Part shown: positions 32,439 through 40,571 of the stretch, piece by piece | Layout of the letters: each line of letters starts with the position of its first letter | Numbering within the stretch: the first letter of the stretch is position 1 | Position numbers and translations under genes: made by a program | Notes under the pieces: model-generated | Database searches by the model: none | What the model saw: only the letters and a program-made list of their open reading frames with translations | Told to the model about the DNA's origin: nothing | NCBI RefSeq assembly: GCF_003002065.1 | Contig: NZ_PVZG01000010.1 | Location: 268,021 to 332,020 of the forward strand | Source of the DNA: Pseudosporangium ferrugineum | Lineage (GTDB): Bacteria; Actinomycetota; Actinomycetes; Mycobacteriales; Micromonosporaceae | Length of the DNA stretch: 64,000 bases | Direction: 5' to 3'

Positions 32439-33578
32439 TTGTCCGACCGTCCGACTCCGGTGAGCGCGTCGCTGCGGGCGGCGCCGCCGGACCGGCTGCC
32501 CGAGGTGGTGGCCGAGCACCTGCGCCGGCACCACGCCGCCGGCCGGATCGAGGTGCTGCTGGGCGACCTCACCCTCACCGGCCTCCAGCCGCTGCTCGAC
32601 CCGGACGGGCCGGGCGGCAACGCGCTGGCCCAGCGCTGCTTCGGCAGTCAGCGGCCGGTCGTCGACATCGCGCCGGACGCCAACCGGGCGTACCTGCCGC
32701 TGCACGTCTGGGGCGAGCGGCTCGGCGTCCTGGTGGTGGAGACGACCCTGCCCGCGGGCACGCGCCTCACCGAGGAGCTCACCGCGGTGGCCGACGACCT
32801 GGCCGTCGCCCTGCAGGCCGCCGCCCCGCTCACCGACCGCTACCGCCGGGCCGTCCGGCTGGCCCGCCTCACCATGGCCGCCGAGTTGCAGTGGGAACTG
32901 CTGCCGGGCCGTTCGCTGGGCGACGACAGATTCCTCGTCGCCGGTCAGCTCGAGCCGGCGTACGCGGTCTTCGGCGACCACTTCGACTGGACGCTGAGCG
33001 GGGAACGGCTCACCGTCACCGTGCTCAACGGCCACGGCGACGGGCTGGAGGCGGCGCTGCTCACCACGGTCGCGGTCAACGCCATGCGCAACGCCCGCCG
33101 CTCCGGCGCCAACATCGTGGAGCAGGCGGAGCTCGCCTCGGACGCCGTCTACGCCCGGTACGGCGGCGCCGCGCACGCCGCCACCCTGCTGCTGGAGATC
33201 GACCTCGTCGGCGGGCGGGTCGAGGCGGTCGACGCCGGATCGCCGCGCGCGATGATCGCCCGCGACCGGGACATCCGTACGGTCGCCCTCGAGCAGCAGC
33301 TCCCGCTCGGCATGTTCGGCGAGACCCGGTACGAGACCCAGCGGTTCCGGCTCGAACCCGCGGACCGGCTCCTCGTGGTCAGCGACGGAGTGCACGCGGC
33401 GTCCCCCGGCGGGCGTACCCCGTACGGTGAATCGGCCCTGCTGAGCGCCCTGCGACGGACGCGGTTGCAGCCCGCCACCGAGGCAGTGGGTACGGTGATG
33501 CGCGGCCTCCGCGAATACCATGCGGGAGCCGAACCCGACGACGACGCCGTCACCGTCTGCCTCGACTGGCGCCGGTGA
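32439..33578 (+). CDS. SpoIIE-like PP2C phosphatase
   Basis: A 379-residue soluble protein. The N-terminal half (about 10-140) is a GAF-like sensory region (YLPLHVWGERLGVLVVE). The C-terminal half is a PP2C/SpoIIE domain with VAGQLEPAYAVFGDHFDW, VTVLNGHGDGLEAAL, DRLLVVSDGVHAA and PDDDAVTVCLDW. The usual metal-binding Asp of the GGD motif is replaced by FGD, and NGHGDG stands for the usual DGMGHG. The start is a TTG preceded by AGAGGGG. It probably dephosphorylates an anti-anti-sigma factor that pairs with the RsbW-like protein just upstream. Confidence 0.83.
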   Translation: MSDRPTPVSASLRAAPPDRLPEVVAEHLRRHHAAGRIEVLLGDLTLTGLQPLLDPDGPGGNALAQRCFGSQRPVVDIAPDANRAYLPLHVWGERLGVLVVETTLPAGTRLTEELTAVADDLAVALQAAAPLTDRYRRAVRLARLTMAAELQWELLPGRSLGDDRFLVAGQLEPAYAVFGDHFDWTLSGERLTVTVLNGHGDGLEAALLTTVAVNAMRNARRSGANIVEQAELASDAVYARYGGAAHAATLLLEIDLVGGRVEAVDAGSPRAMIARDRDIRTVALEQQLPLGMFGETRYETQRFRLEPADRLLVVSDGVHAASPGGRTPYGESALLSALRRTRLQPATEAVGTVMRGLREYHAGAEPDDDAVTVCLDWRR

Positions 33579-33650
33579 CGCTTCAAAACCTCGGCGAACG
33601 GGTACGGGCGGCCTGCAACTCACTCAAGTTCCTGCGTACAGAGGACCGGC

Positions 33651-34115
33651 ATGGAGCGCCTCACGGACGTCGCCGCAGCGGTGCAATCGACGGTGGAGTC
33701 GCTGCTCGGCGTCTTCGAGAGCGCCCGGCTGGCCCAGTCGCCGGCGGTGCCGCCCGCCCAGTTGCGGGTCCTGACGATCATCTCGCGCAACGAGGACACC
33801 AACATGAGCCGGCTCGCCGAGACGCTCGACGTGGTGCCGTCCTCGGCGAGCCGCCTCTGCGACCGGCTCGAGGCCACCGGCCTGCTGCGCCGGGTGCCCG
33901 ACCCGCGCGACCGGCGCGAGGTCCGGCTGCTGCCCACGCCGGCCGCCCGCCGGCTCCTCGACGAGCTGCGGGAACGCCGCCGGTCGGCGCTGGCCGAGGT
34001 GCTGGAACGGATGAGCCCGGCCCGCCGCACCGAGTTGGTCCGTGCTCTGGCCGCCTTCGACGACGCGGCCACGGCACCCGCGGCCGGTGAGGGCGACGGC
34101 CTGCGCACGGCCTGA
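33651..34115 (+). CDS. MarR family transcriptional regulator
   Basis: A 154-residue winged-helix protein. The DNA-binding part runs from AQLRVLTIISRNEDTNMSRL through VVPSSASRLCDRLEATGLL to the wing RRVPDPRDRREVRLLPT, all standard MarR features. Long flanking helices would form the dimer interface. MarR proteins usually repress a neighbouring gene and respond to small aromatic ligands or oxidation; the LLM oxidoreductase starting 25 bp downstream is the obvious candidate target or operon partner. Ligand unknown. Confidence 0.87.
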   Translation: MERLTDVAAAVQSTVESLLGVFESARLAQSPAVPPAQLRVLTIISRNEDTNMSRLAETLDVVPSSASRLCDRLEATGLLRRVPDPRDRREVRLLPTPAARRLLDELRERRRSALAEVLERMSPARRTELVRALAAFDDAATAPAAGEGDGLRTA

Positions 34116-34140
34116 TCCACCCCTGGGGTACGGTCCGTCG

Positions 34141-35028
34141 GTGCGCATCGGCATCGTGATCCTCCCGGACGACCGCTGGGCCTCGGCGCGGCACCGCTGG
34201 CGCCGGGCGGAGGAGTACGGCTTCGACCACGCCTGGACGTACGACCACCTGGGCTGGCGCGACCTGGTCGACGGCCCCTGGTTCGACGCGGTCGCCACCC
34301 TCACGGCCGCCGCGACGGTCACCGAACGCCTCCGGCTGGGCACCTTCGTGGCCTCCCCGAACTTCCGCCACCCGGTGCACTTCGCCCGCGAGGCGCTGGC
34401 CGTGGACGACGTGTCCGGCGGGCGCCTGCTGCTGGGCGTCGGCGCGGGCGGCACCGGCTTCGACGCCGAGGTGCTGGGTGCCGCGGCGCTGACCCCGGGC
34501 GAGCGGGTGGCGCGCTTCACCGAGTTCCTCGAGCTGCTCGGCCGCCTGCTGACCGAAGACCATGTTTCGTACGCCGGGAGCTACTACCGCGCGGTGGACG
34601 CTCGTACGCTGCCCGGACCGGTCCAGCAGCCACGCCCGCCCCTGCTCGTGGCGGCGAACGGCCCGCGCGCGCTGGCCCTGGCGGCGCGGCACGGCGACGG
34701 CTGGATCACCACGGGCGGGCAGGGCATCACCGACGAGAAGGCCTGGTGGCAGTCGGTGCGCGAGGTCTCCGACCGGTTCGGCGCCGCGCAGGAGCAGGCC
34801 GGCCGTACGGGCACCGACCGCTATCTGAACCTCGACTCCTCCCCCGTCTACTCGCTCAGCAGCGCGGACGCCTTCGAGGACGCGGTGGGCCGCGCCCGCG
34901 ATCTGGGTTTCACCGACGTGATGGCGCACTGGCCGCGGGCGTCCAGCTGGTACGCCGGCGACGAGGCGGTGCTGGAAACGGTGGCGGCGATGCTGCCCCG
35001 GCTGCGCGCGAGCGGCGGGAACGGATAA
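34141..35028 (+). CDS. LLM-class F420-dependent oxidoreductase
   Basis: A 295-residue luciferase-like enzyme. It opens VRIGIVILPDDRW and continues with EYGFDHAWTYDHLGWRDL, LRLGTFVASPNFRHPVHFA, VDDVSGGRLLLGVGAGGTG and PPLLVAANGPRALALAARH. GDGWITTGGQG forms the cofactor phosphate loop. It is distinct from the other two LLM proteins of the window. The GTG start lies 25 bp after the MarR stop on the same strand, suggesting co-transcription and possible control by that regulator. The substrate cannot be predicted. Confidence 0.87.
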   Translation: MRIGIVILPDDRWASARHRWRRAEEYGFDHAWTYDHLGWRDLVDGPWFDAVATLTAAATVTERLRLGTFVASPNFRHPVHFAREALAVDDVSGGRLLLGVGAGGTGFDAEVLGAAALTPGERVARFTEFLELLGRLLTEDHVSYAGSYYRAVDARTLPGPVQQPRPPLLVAANGPRALALAARHGDGWITTGGQGITDEKAWWQSVREVSDRFGAAQEQAGRTGTDRYLNLDSSPVYSLSSADAFEDAVGRARDLGFTDVMAHWPRASSWYAGDEAVLETVAAMLPRLRASGGNG

Positions 35029-35361
35029 GCCCGCAATCCTTGCGGGAGTACAAGCCTTTTTGCGCAGGACTGCCGGGCGCCCGCCCTATCCGCCCCGGAA
35101 CCTTTCCCGCGGGCCCGGGCGCCCGCACCGCCGCGGACCATTCGCGCGACGGGCGGCGCCATAAGTCGAAACGCGGCGCGCTCCGGCCGGCGATCGGTCG
35201 GCATTCACCGCCTGCGATGCACCCGGGCGGCCCCCGCACCGCTGCGCCCGGCCGCGGCCGTCCATTACGACCGGCCTTTCCGCGGAGCGCTGATACCGTT
35301 CACACCGTTGCCGCGCCGATCCCGGGCCGACCGATCACGACCCGGATCGGCGAACGGTGGA
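35029..35361. other. 333-bp non-coding gap before lsr2
   Basis: It contains a short terminator-like hairpin just after the LLM stop. I see no gene, repeat array or RNA in the remainder, and open frames on either strand have no protein-like composition. Confidence 0.6.
35030..35061 (+). terminator. hairpin with T-run after LLM gene
   Basis: CCCGCAA (35030-35036) pairs with TTGCGGG (35040-35046) across a 3-nt loop. A run of five T lies about 10 bases further on. It directly follows the stop at 35028. Confidence 0.55.
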
Positions 35362-35709
35362 TCAGCGGCCGTGCGCGGCCCGGTACGCGCTGCTGACACT
35401 CTGCGGGATGCGCCCGCGCTCCGAGATCTGATGCCCCTGCTCGGCCGCCCACTCCCGGATGAGCCGGTTCTCGTCGCGGCTGCCGGCCGTGCGCGCCGGG
35501 GCGGTCCGGCCGGCGACCCGCGCCGCCCCGGAACGGCCGATCCGCGTGCCCGCCTCGATGAACGGGTCGAGCGCCTTGCGAAGCTTGCCGGCATTGGCCT
35601 CGGACAGATCGATGGTGTAGGCCGTGCCGTCGAGGCTGAACTCGACCGTGCGGTCGGCCGGCTTTCCGTCGATGTCGTCGATGAGGGTGGTGATTACCTG
35701 CCGCGCCAT
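35362..35709 (-). CDS. lsr2: Lsr2 nucleoid-associated protein
   Basis: A 115-residue H-NS-like xenogeneic silencer. The N-terminal dimerisation domain (QVITTLIDDIDGKPADRTV, then FSLDGTAYTIDLSEANA) and the C-terminal DNA-binding domain (IREWAAEQGHQISERGRIP, with the RGR minor-groove hook near 99-101) are both intact. Lsr2 binds AT-rich DNA, bridges it and silences acquired genes in actinobacteria. RBS CAGGAG lies about 6 bases before the ATG. It is monocistronic, with a relatively AT-rich upstream region that may allow autoregulation. Confidence 0.93.
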   Translation of the reverse strand: MARQVITTLIDDIDGKPADRTVEFSLDGTAYTIDLSEANAGKLRKALDPFIEAGTRIGRSGAARVAGRTAPARTAGSRDENRLIREWAAEQGHQISERGRIPQSVSSAYRAAHGR

Positions 35710-35788
35710 AACGACTCCTGAGAAGAAATCCGAAGAACGGGCTCAGTGTGGCGTGCGATGCGCTCCGGGCGCAACAGTTCTCCCGGAG

Positions 35789-35816
35789 TTCATAGAATAT
35801 CGCCGACGCCGGGCAA
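35789..35816 (-). promoter_or_regulatory. putative lsr2 promoter
   Basis: Read on the minus strand, TTGCCC (35811-35816) and TATGAA (35789-35794) are 16 bp apart, about 80 bp before the lsr2 start, in one of the less GC-rich stretches of the window. Confidence 0.35.
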
Positions 35817-35969
35817 TTATCGAGCCAAGGTCGGCGGTAAATGCGCCGACGTTATTCCGCGGACAATGACCGGGCCCGGCACGGATGCCGGAACCGGCCG
35901 CCGGCGGCGGTGCGCGCAGCGGCGGGGAGCGCTTGGAGACTCTGGTGGGCGTCGGCACCGGGATGCCGT

Positions 35970-35975
35970 TAGGGT
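35970..35975 (+). promoter_or_regulatory. putative -10 element, leaderless start
   Basis: TAGGGT ends 7 bases before the ATG at 35983 and no Shine-Dalgarno sequence is present, so the message may start at the initiation codon. Confidence 0.3.
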
Positions 35976-35982
35976 CGTCGCC

Positions 35983-36564
35983 ATGGACGCCGACGACCGT
36001 GCCGCGCCGCACCGGCCCGACGCTCCGAGCCGGCCCGACACCCTCGGCCCGCCCAACGCCCTCAGCCCGCCCGACACCCTCAGCCCGCCCGACACCCTCA
36101 GCCCGCCCGACACCCTCAGCCCGCCCAGCGCCCCTGGCCGGCCCGACACCCCTGGCCGGCCCATCGGTCCGACACCGGCCGCGGGGCACGCGGCCGCGCT
36201 CGAGGCAGGCCGTGCCGCCGAGGCCCGGGAGGCGGGCGACCTGCTGGCCGCCTTCGTGCGCCGGGCCGCGGACCGGGGCCTGGTACCGGGCCCGCTGCGG
36301 GCGGCCTCCTTCGACGGCCGCACGACCTACCGCACGACCCTCCGCGGCTGGTACCTGAAGAAGAACCGCTCGGTGGCCGTCGGCGCGGACGGCAACTACT
36401 ACGTCCTGACCGTGCCCTCCTCGCTGCGCGCCCGCTTCTCCGGCGCCGACGTGCCCCCCAGCTCCCCCCGGCTGGTCGTCGGCGCAGGCGGCGGCGACGG
36501 CGAGACCATCCCCCTGGCGCTCCTGCTGGAGCGCCGCCTCGAAGCAGGAGCCGTCTGGCCGTGA
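35983..36564 (+). CDS. unknown protein coupled to D,D-carboxypeptidase
   Basis: A 193-residue protein I do not recognise. Residues about 5-65 are Pro-rich, including tandem LSPPDT hexapeptides from an 18-bp DNA repeat. The C-terminal 120 residues look folded: a helix rich in Ala and Glu (ALEAGRAAEAREAGDLLAAF), then strands in TTYRTTLRGWYLKKNRSVAV and NYYVLTVPSSLRARFSG. No signal peptide. Its stop overlaps the GTG of the carboxypeptidase gene by 4 bp, so it is translated with a cell-wall enzyme; a role in wall metabolism or its control is only a guess. Confidence 0.7.
   Translation: MDADDRAAPHRPDAPSRPDTLGPPNALSPPDTLSPPDTLSPPDTLSPPSAPGRPDTPGRPIGPTPAAGHAAALEAGRAAEAREAGDLLAAFVRRAADRGLVPGPLRAASFDGRTTYRTTLRGWYLKKNRSVAVGADGNYYVLTVPSSLRARFSGADVPPSSPRLVVGAGGGDGETIPLALLLERRLEAGAVWP
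36043..36132 (+). repeat. 18-bp coding repeat, 5 units
   Basis: Units of CTCAGCCCGCCCGACACC: three exact copies (36061-36114) flanked by one variant on each side. They encode LSPPDT-type hexapeptides and keep the frame. Confidence 0.9.
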
Positions 36565-38036
36565 GCCCTGGCGTGACCCCGCCCCGCCGCATCACCGCGG
36601 CCCTCGCCGCGTGCACCCTGTCCGCGGCCGTCCTCACCACCCCTGCCCCGGCCACCGCCGCACCCATCGCCCGGACAGCCGCCGTTCAGCCCGCCGGCGG
36701 GTGGGGATTCGCCGCTGCCGGGGGCCACCCGCAAGAGGCCGCGGGACTGCGAGCGCCGGCCGGGCGGGCCGCCGAGGGCCTGCCGCGAGCAGCCGCCGGT
36801 CACGCCTCCACGGGGCTGCCGCCGGCCGCTGCCGGGCAGGCCGCCGCCGGGCGGGCCGCCGCCGCGCCGGCCGTGCCGTGTCCCCGGCCGAACGTGGCGC
36901 CGCCGCCCGGCCGGCCGCCGCGGCCCACTCCTCCCGCGGACGACCCCGTCCAGCGGGCGGTCGGGGGCGACGATCTGGCCACCGACGGGCTCGTCATCCC
37001 GCGCGGGGCGAAGAAGCCGCCCGCCCTGACCGCGACCAGCTGGCTCGTCGCCGACCTGGACACCGGGGAGGTGCTCGGCGGCTGCGGCCCGCACGTGTAC
37101 GGCACCCCGGCCAGCGTGCAGAAGCTGCTGCTCACCGCGACCGTCATCGACAAGCTGGACCCGCGGAAGACGGTCACGATCACCGAGGGGGACCTGGCCA
37201 TCGAGCCCGGGAGCTCCGCCGTCGGGCTGGTCCGGGGCGGGCGGTACCCGATCTCGACATTGTGGCTGGGGCTGCTGCTCAACTCCGGCAACGAGGCCGC
37301 GAACGCGCTGGCCCGGCTGGGCGGCGGCGAGGGCGGGGTCGAGGCGACGGTCGCGGCCATGAACGCCGAGGCGAAGCGGCTGGGGGCGTACCAGACGCAT
37401 GCGGTGACGCCCTCGGGGCTCGACGGCCCGGGACAGTTCACCAGCGCGTACGACCTGGCGTTGATCGCCCGGAAGTGCTTCGCGTCGGCGGACTTCCGGA
37501 AATACGCGCTGACCCGCACGACGCAGATCCCCGCGCAGAAGCGGTTGCGGCAGGGCGGCTTCCAGATCCAGAACGAGAACAAGCTGATCTTCAACTATCC
37601 GGGGGCGCTCGGCGGCAAGACCGGCTTCACCCAGCTCGCCCGGCACAGCTACGTGGGCGGCGCCGAGCGTGGCGGGCGCCGCCTGGTCGCCACGCTGCTC
37701 GGCGCGGAGGCCCGGCCGATGCGCGGCTGGCAGCAGGGTGCGGCGCTGCTCGACTGGGGCTTCTCGCTGCCCCGGGACGCCTCGGTGGGCAAGCTGGTCG
37801 CCCCCGACGAAGCCACGGGTACGCCCCCGGCCGCGAAAGCACCCCCCGGCCCGGAATCGGCGAACGGCCCCGCCCCGGCACCGGCCGCCCGGCCCGCCCA
37901 GTCCGGCCTGTCCCTGGCCGCCGCGGCCACGCTCGCGGTGATCCTCGCGGCCACACCCCTGCTGCTCCTGCTCACTCAGCGCCGCCGCCGCAGGATCCGC
38001 CGCCGCCCCCGTCGCCGTCCCCAGCCCATCGCCTGA
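36561..38036 (+). CDS. D-alanyl-D-alanine carboxypeptidase (S11)
   Basis: A 491-residue membrane-anchored penicillin-binding protein. A signal peptide (to about 34) is followed by a long Ala/Pro/Gly-rich region (35-155). The S11 domain has the SxxK motif PASVQK (Ser185, Lys188), the SGN motif (242-244) and KTG (353-355). A C-terminal helix (about 451-471) and a basic tail anchor it with the enzyme outside. It trims the terminal D-Ala of peptidoglycan pentapeptides. The extended low-complexity region is longer than usual. It overlaps the upstream unknown gene by 4 bp. Confidence 0.9.
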   Translation: MSPGVTPPRRITAALAACTLSAAVLTTPAPATAAPIARTAAVQPAGGWGFAAAGGHPQEAAGLRAPAGRAAEGLPRAAAGHASTGLPPAAAGQAAAGRAAAAPAVPCPRPNVAPPPGRPPRPTPPADDPVQRAVGGDDLATDGLVIPRGAKKPPALTATSWLVADLDTGEVLGGCGPHVYGTPASVQKLLLTATVIDKLDPRKTVTITEGDLAIEPGSSAVGLVRGGRYPISTLWLGLLLNSGNEAANALARLGGGEGGVEATVAAMNAEAKRLGAYQTHAVTPSGLDGPGQFTSAYDLALIARKCFASADFRKYALTRTTQIPAQKRLRQGGFQIQNENKLIFNYPGALGGKTGFTQLARHSYVGGAERGGRRLVATLLGAEARPMRGWQQGAALLDWGFSLPRDASVGKLVAPDEATGTPPAAKAPPGPESANGPAPAPAARPAQSGLSLAAAATLAVILAATPLLLLLTQRRRRRIRRRPRRRPQPIA

Positions 38037-38228
38037 CCCGCCGCCGATCCCGCGGTGAGGGCGGCGCGGCTCGGCCTGCCCGGCGACGGATTGCGTAGCG
38101 GCCCGCCCCGAGGTCCGACGGCCGGGGGGGACGGCGCTCGGACGCACCGGCCGGGCCGGGCCGTCGTCGAACGCGCCGCGGGTCGGCTCGCCGCAACCCC
38201 GATCGCCCGGCCGCCGGACGGCCGGCGG

Positions 38229-38726
38229 TCAGGTGGCGATGAGGCCGAAGACCCAGATCACCGCGATGGCCAGCGCCGCGGCGAATTCGACGAGCAGGGA
38301 CAGGCCGACCGCGCCCAGGGCCTGCCGGGTCGACGGCCAGGCCTGGCCGGGGCCGAGGCGCAGCCGTTCGGCGAGGAAGAGACCGAGGACGAAGCCGAGG
38401 ACGAGGCCGACCACCGGCACCACGAAGAAGCCGATCACGCCGAGCACCCCGCCGGCGAGCATCGACGAGGTCGGCACCCCGGTGCTCTTCAGCCGGCGGC
38501 CCGGCCACAGGTACTTGACCACCGTGCCGCCGACCGCCACCAGGGTGGCCAGGGCCAGCACCACCCAGCGGCCGCCCGACGCGTCGCCGAGCAGCGCCCA
38601 GAACAGGACCGCCGCCCAGCAGAGGAGCAGGCCCGGCAGCACCGGAATCACCACGCCCAGCACGCCGGCCAGCATGGCGATGCCGGCGATGACGGTGACG
38701 GTCGTGCCGGTGTCGCTGAGGTCCAT
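38229..38726 (-). CDS. DUF456 membrane protein
   Basis: A 165-residue membrane protein with about five hydrophobic helices. The DUF456 signature VLGVVIPVLPGLLLCWAAVL (about 23-42) and the second-half motif LGVIGFFVVPVVGLVLGF followed by GLFLAERL are clear. GxxxG patterns occur in the helices. The function of the family is unknown. It is convergent with the carboxypeptidase gene and divergent from the PIG-L-like gene, thus monocistronic. Confidence 0.87.
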   Translation of the reverse strand: MDLSDTGTTVTVIAGIAMLAGVLGVVIPVLPGLLLCWAAVLFWALLGDASGGRWVVLALATLVAVGGTVVKYLWPGRRLKSTGVPTSSMLAGGVLGVIGFFVVPVVGLVLGFVLGLFLAERLRLGPGQAWPSTRQALGAVGLSLLVEFAAALAIAVIWVFGLIAT

Positions 38727-38836
38727 GGGTCAAGCCTGCCGTAGTCGCGCCACAACCCTCAACACCGGGGCCGGGCCGCCGATGGACACTCAGCGCCGCC
38801 CGTCGGGGGTCCGGCCGCGAGGCGAGGAGGGGTCCG

Positions 38837-39490
38837 GTGGCACGCAGCGTCCTGGCCGTCGGCGCCCGCCCGGGTGATCTGGAGCTGGGCTGCGCGGGCA
38901 CGCTCGCCGCGCATCGGGCCGCCGGGGATCCGGTGACCATGCTCGTGCTCTCCGGCGGGGACCCGGGCGATCCGCTGACCCGGCGTACCGAGGAGTCCGC
39001 CCGCGCGCTCGACTGCCTGCTGGTCTGGGGGCCGGACGCGGCCGAGCGGCGGCGCGACCGGGACCGGCGGGTACGCGCCCGCGCCAACGAACGCCGTACC
39101 GGGAGACTGCCGGCCGGAAGGCCCTGGGACGGTGCCGCGATCGCCGCGATCGAGAACGTCCTGACCGGCGTCGATGCCGACGTGATCTACGTGCCCGCCG
39201 GGGAGGACGCCGACGCGGAGCGGCGCGCGGCGGCGGCCGCGACCGTGGCGGCGGCCCGGCACAGCCGCCGGGTCCTGCACTATCCCGGCGAGTCGACGCT
39301 GCGCTTCGTGCCGGCCCTGTACGTCGACATCACCGCCCACCTCGGCACCAAGCTCGCCGTGGTGGCCGACGCCGAGCTGCCCACCGCCACGGCCCGGCAC
39401 TACGGCGCCCAGGCGCGGGTGCGGTACGCCGAGGCGTTCGCCCCCGGGCGCTTCGTGTGGGACCTGAGCGGCGCGGACCGGGGCGCCTGA
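38837..39490 (+). CDS. PIG-L/LmbE-like protein with degenerate metal site
   Basis: A 217-residue protein with the fold pattern of LmbE/PIG-L N-deacetylases. The opening strand and loop read AVGARPGDLELGCAGTLAAH, where active members have AHPDDxxLG. The His is replaced by Arg and the first Asp by Gly, while the second Asp and the LGCAGTL part remain. DVIYVPAGEDADAERRAA stands where the usual HPDH-type second motif should be. Zinc binding and deacetylase activity are therefore doubtful. GAGGAGGGG precedes the GTG start. No pathway context (for example mycothiol genes) is adjacent. Confidence 0.75.
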   Translation: MARSVLAVGARPGDLELGCAGTLAAHRAAGDPVTMLVLSGGDPGDPLTRRTEESARALDCLLVWGPDAAERRRDRDRRVRARANERRTGRLPAGRPWDGAAIAAIENVLTGVDADVIYVPAGEDADAERRAAAAATVAAARHSRRVLHYPGESTLRFVPALYVDITAHLGTKLAVVADAELPTATARHYGAQARVRYAEAFAPGRFVWDLSGADRGA

Positions 39491-39611
39491 CGAAGCAACT
39501 CAGCGGCAACTGTCCGCAACCGGAACCTGTACCCCTGGTCACCCAAAGTTTCTCCCTGTCAGCCGGTGCGCCCACCAGCCACGGGCCGCCGACGAATCCG
39601 GGGGAAACGAC

Positions 39612-40520
39612 ATGACCAGCACCATGACGACCGCTGCCGACTGCCAGGCCGACACCGCGACCGCCGTGCCGGCCCTGTCCGTTGCCGAGCAGGAGGAGTA
39701 CATCCGCACGCACATGCCGCTCGTCGGGCACCTCGTGCGGGACATGCTCAGCCGCATCCCGAACCACATCCACCGCGACGACCTGACCAGCGCCGGACTG
39801 CACGCGCTGGTGACCGCCGCCCGCGGCTGGGACCCGACCCGTGGCATCCCGTTCCCCCGGTTCGCGACCACCCGCATCCGCGGCGCGATCCTCGACGAGC
39901 TGCGGTCCCTCGACTGGGCCACCCGCTCGGTGCGGACCAAGGCCCGCGCGACCGACACCACCCGGCAGAACCTCACCACCACGCTGGGCCGCACGCCCAC
40001 GGCCGAGGAGCTGGCGCAGGCGCTGGGCACCACCACGAACGACCTGCACCAGACCGACAACGACGTGCAGCGCGCCACCGTGCTGTCGTTGCAGGGCTTC
40101 ACCAGCAGCAGCGCGGACGACCTGGTCACCGAGCCGACCCCGGGCCCGGAGGACATGCTGCTGCGCCGCGAGCAGATCGGCTACCTGCACCACGCGATCG
40201 GCTCGCTGCCGGAGCGGCTGCAGTACGTCATCACCGAGTACTTCCTCAAGGAGCGCCCGATGGCGGAGATCGCCGCCGACCTGGGTGTCACCGAGAGCCG
40301 CATCTCGCAGCTGCGCGCCGAGGCGCTGTCGCTGCTCAAGGACGGTCTCAACACGCACCTCGACCCGCACCTGGCGCCCGTGCCGGAGAACCCGGAGAGC
40401 ATCACCGCGCGCCGCCGGGCCACCTACTACGCCACGATCGCCGGGAACACCACGATGCAGTCGCGGCTGTCCATGACCAACGCGTACGGTCACACCCCGT
40501 TCGCCCAGGGCGCTGCCTGA
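39612..40520 (+). CDS. FliA/WhiG-type sigma factor (copy 1)
   Basis: A 302-residue group 3 sigma-70 factor. Region 2 spans THMPLVGHLVRDMLSRIPNH to IPFPRFATTRIRGAILDEL and DWATRSVR. Region 3 has LGRTPTAEELAQALG, and region 4 ERPMAEIAADLGVTESRISQ then LRAEALSLLKDGLNTHL. The length exceeds typical FliA because of C-terminal and N-terminal extensions. In Actinoplanes, FliA-family sigmas control zoospore flagellar genes, while WhiG controls sporulation; sequence alone does not separate these. A paralogue lies 3.1 kb away on the opposite strand. Confidence 0.88.
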   Translation: MTSTMTTAADCQADTATAVPALSVAEQEEYIRTHMPLVGHLVRDMLSRIPNHIHRDDLTSAGLHALVTAARGWDPTRGIPFPRFATTRIRGAILDELRSLDWATRSVRTKARATDTTRQNLTTTLGRTPTAEELAQALGTTTNDLHQTDNDVQRATVLSLQGFTSSSADDLVTEPTPGPEDMLLRREQIGYLHHAIGSLPERLQYVITEYFLKERPMAEIAADLGVTESRISQLRAEALSLLKDGLNTHLDPHLAPVPENPESITARRRATYYATIAGNTTMQSRLSMTNAYGHTPFAQGAA

Positions 40521-40534
40521 CGGGTACGCACGAG

Positions 40535-40562
40535 CAGGGCCGGCGCGGCTGCGCCGGCCCTG
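40535..40562. terminator. bidirectional hairpin between sigma and helR genes
   Basis: CAGGGCCGGCGC (40535-40546) and GCGCCGGCCCTG (40551-40562) form a perfect 12-bp stem with a 4-nt loop, in the 51-bp gap between two convergent stops. Confidence 0.75.
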
Positions 40563-40571
40563 CGCCGCTTC

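Noticed and set aside
38037..38228. Possible small gene between the D,D-carboxypeptidase and DUF456 genes
   Set aside because: Frames here are extensions of shadows with Arg/Gly/Pro composition and no start signal; left as non-coding.
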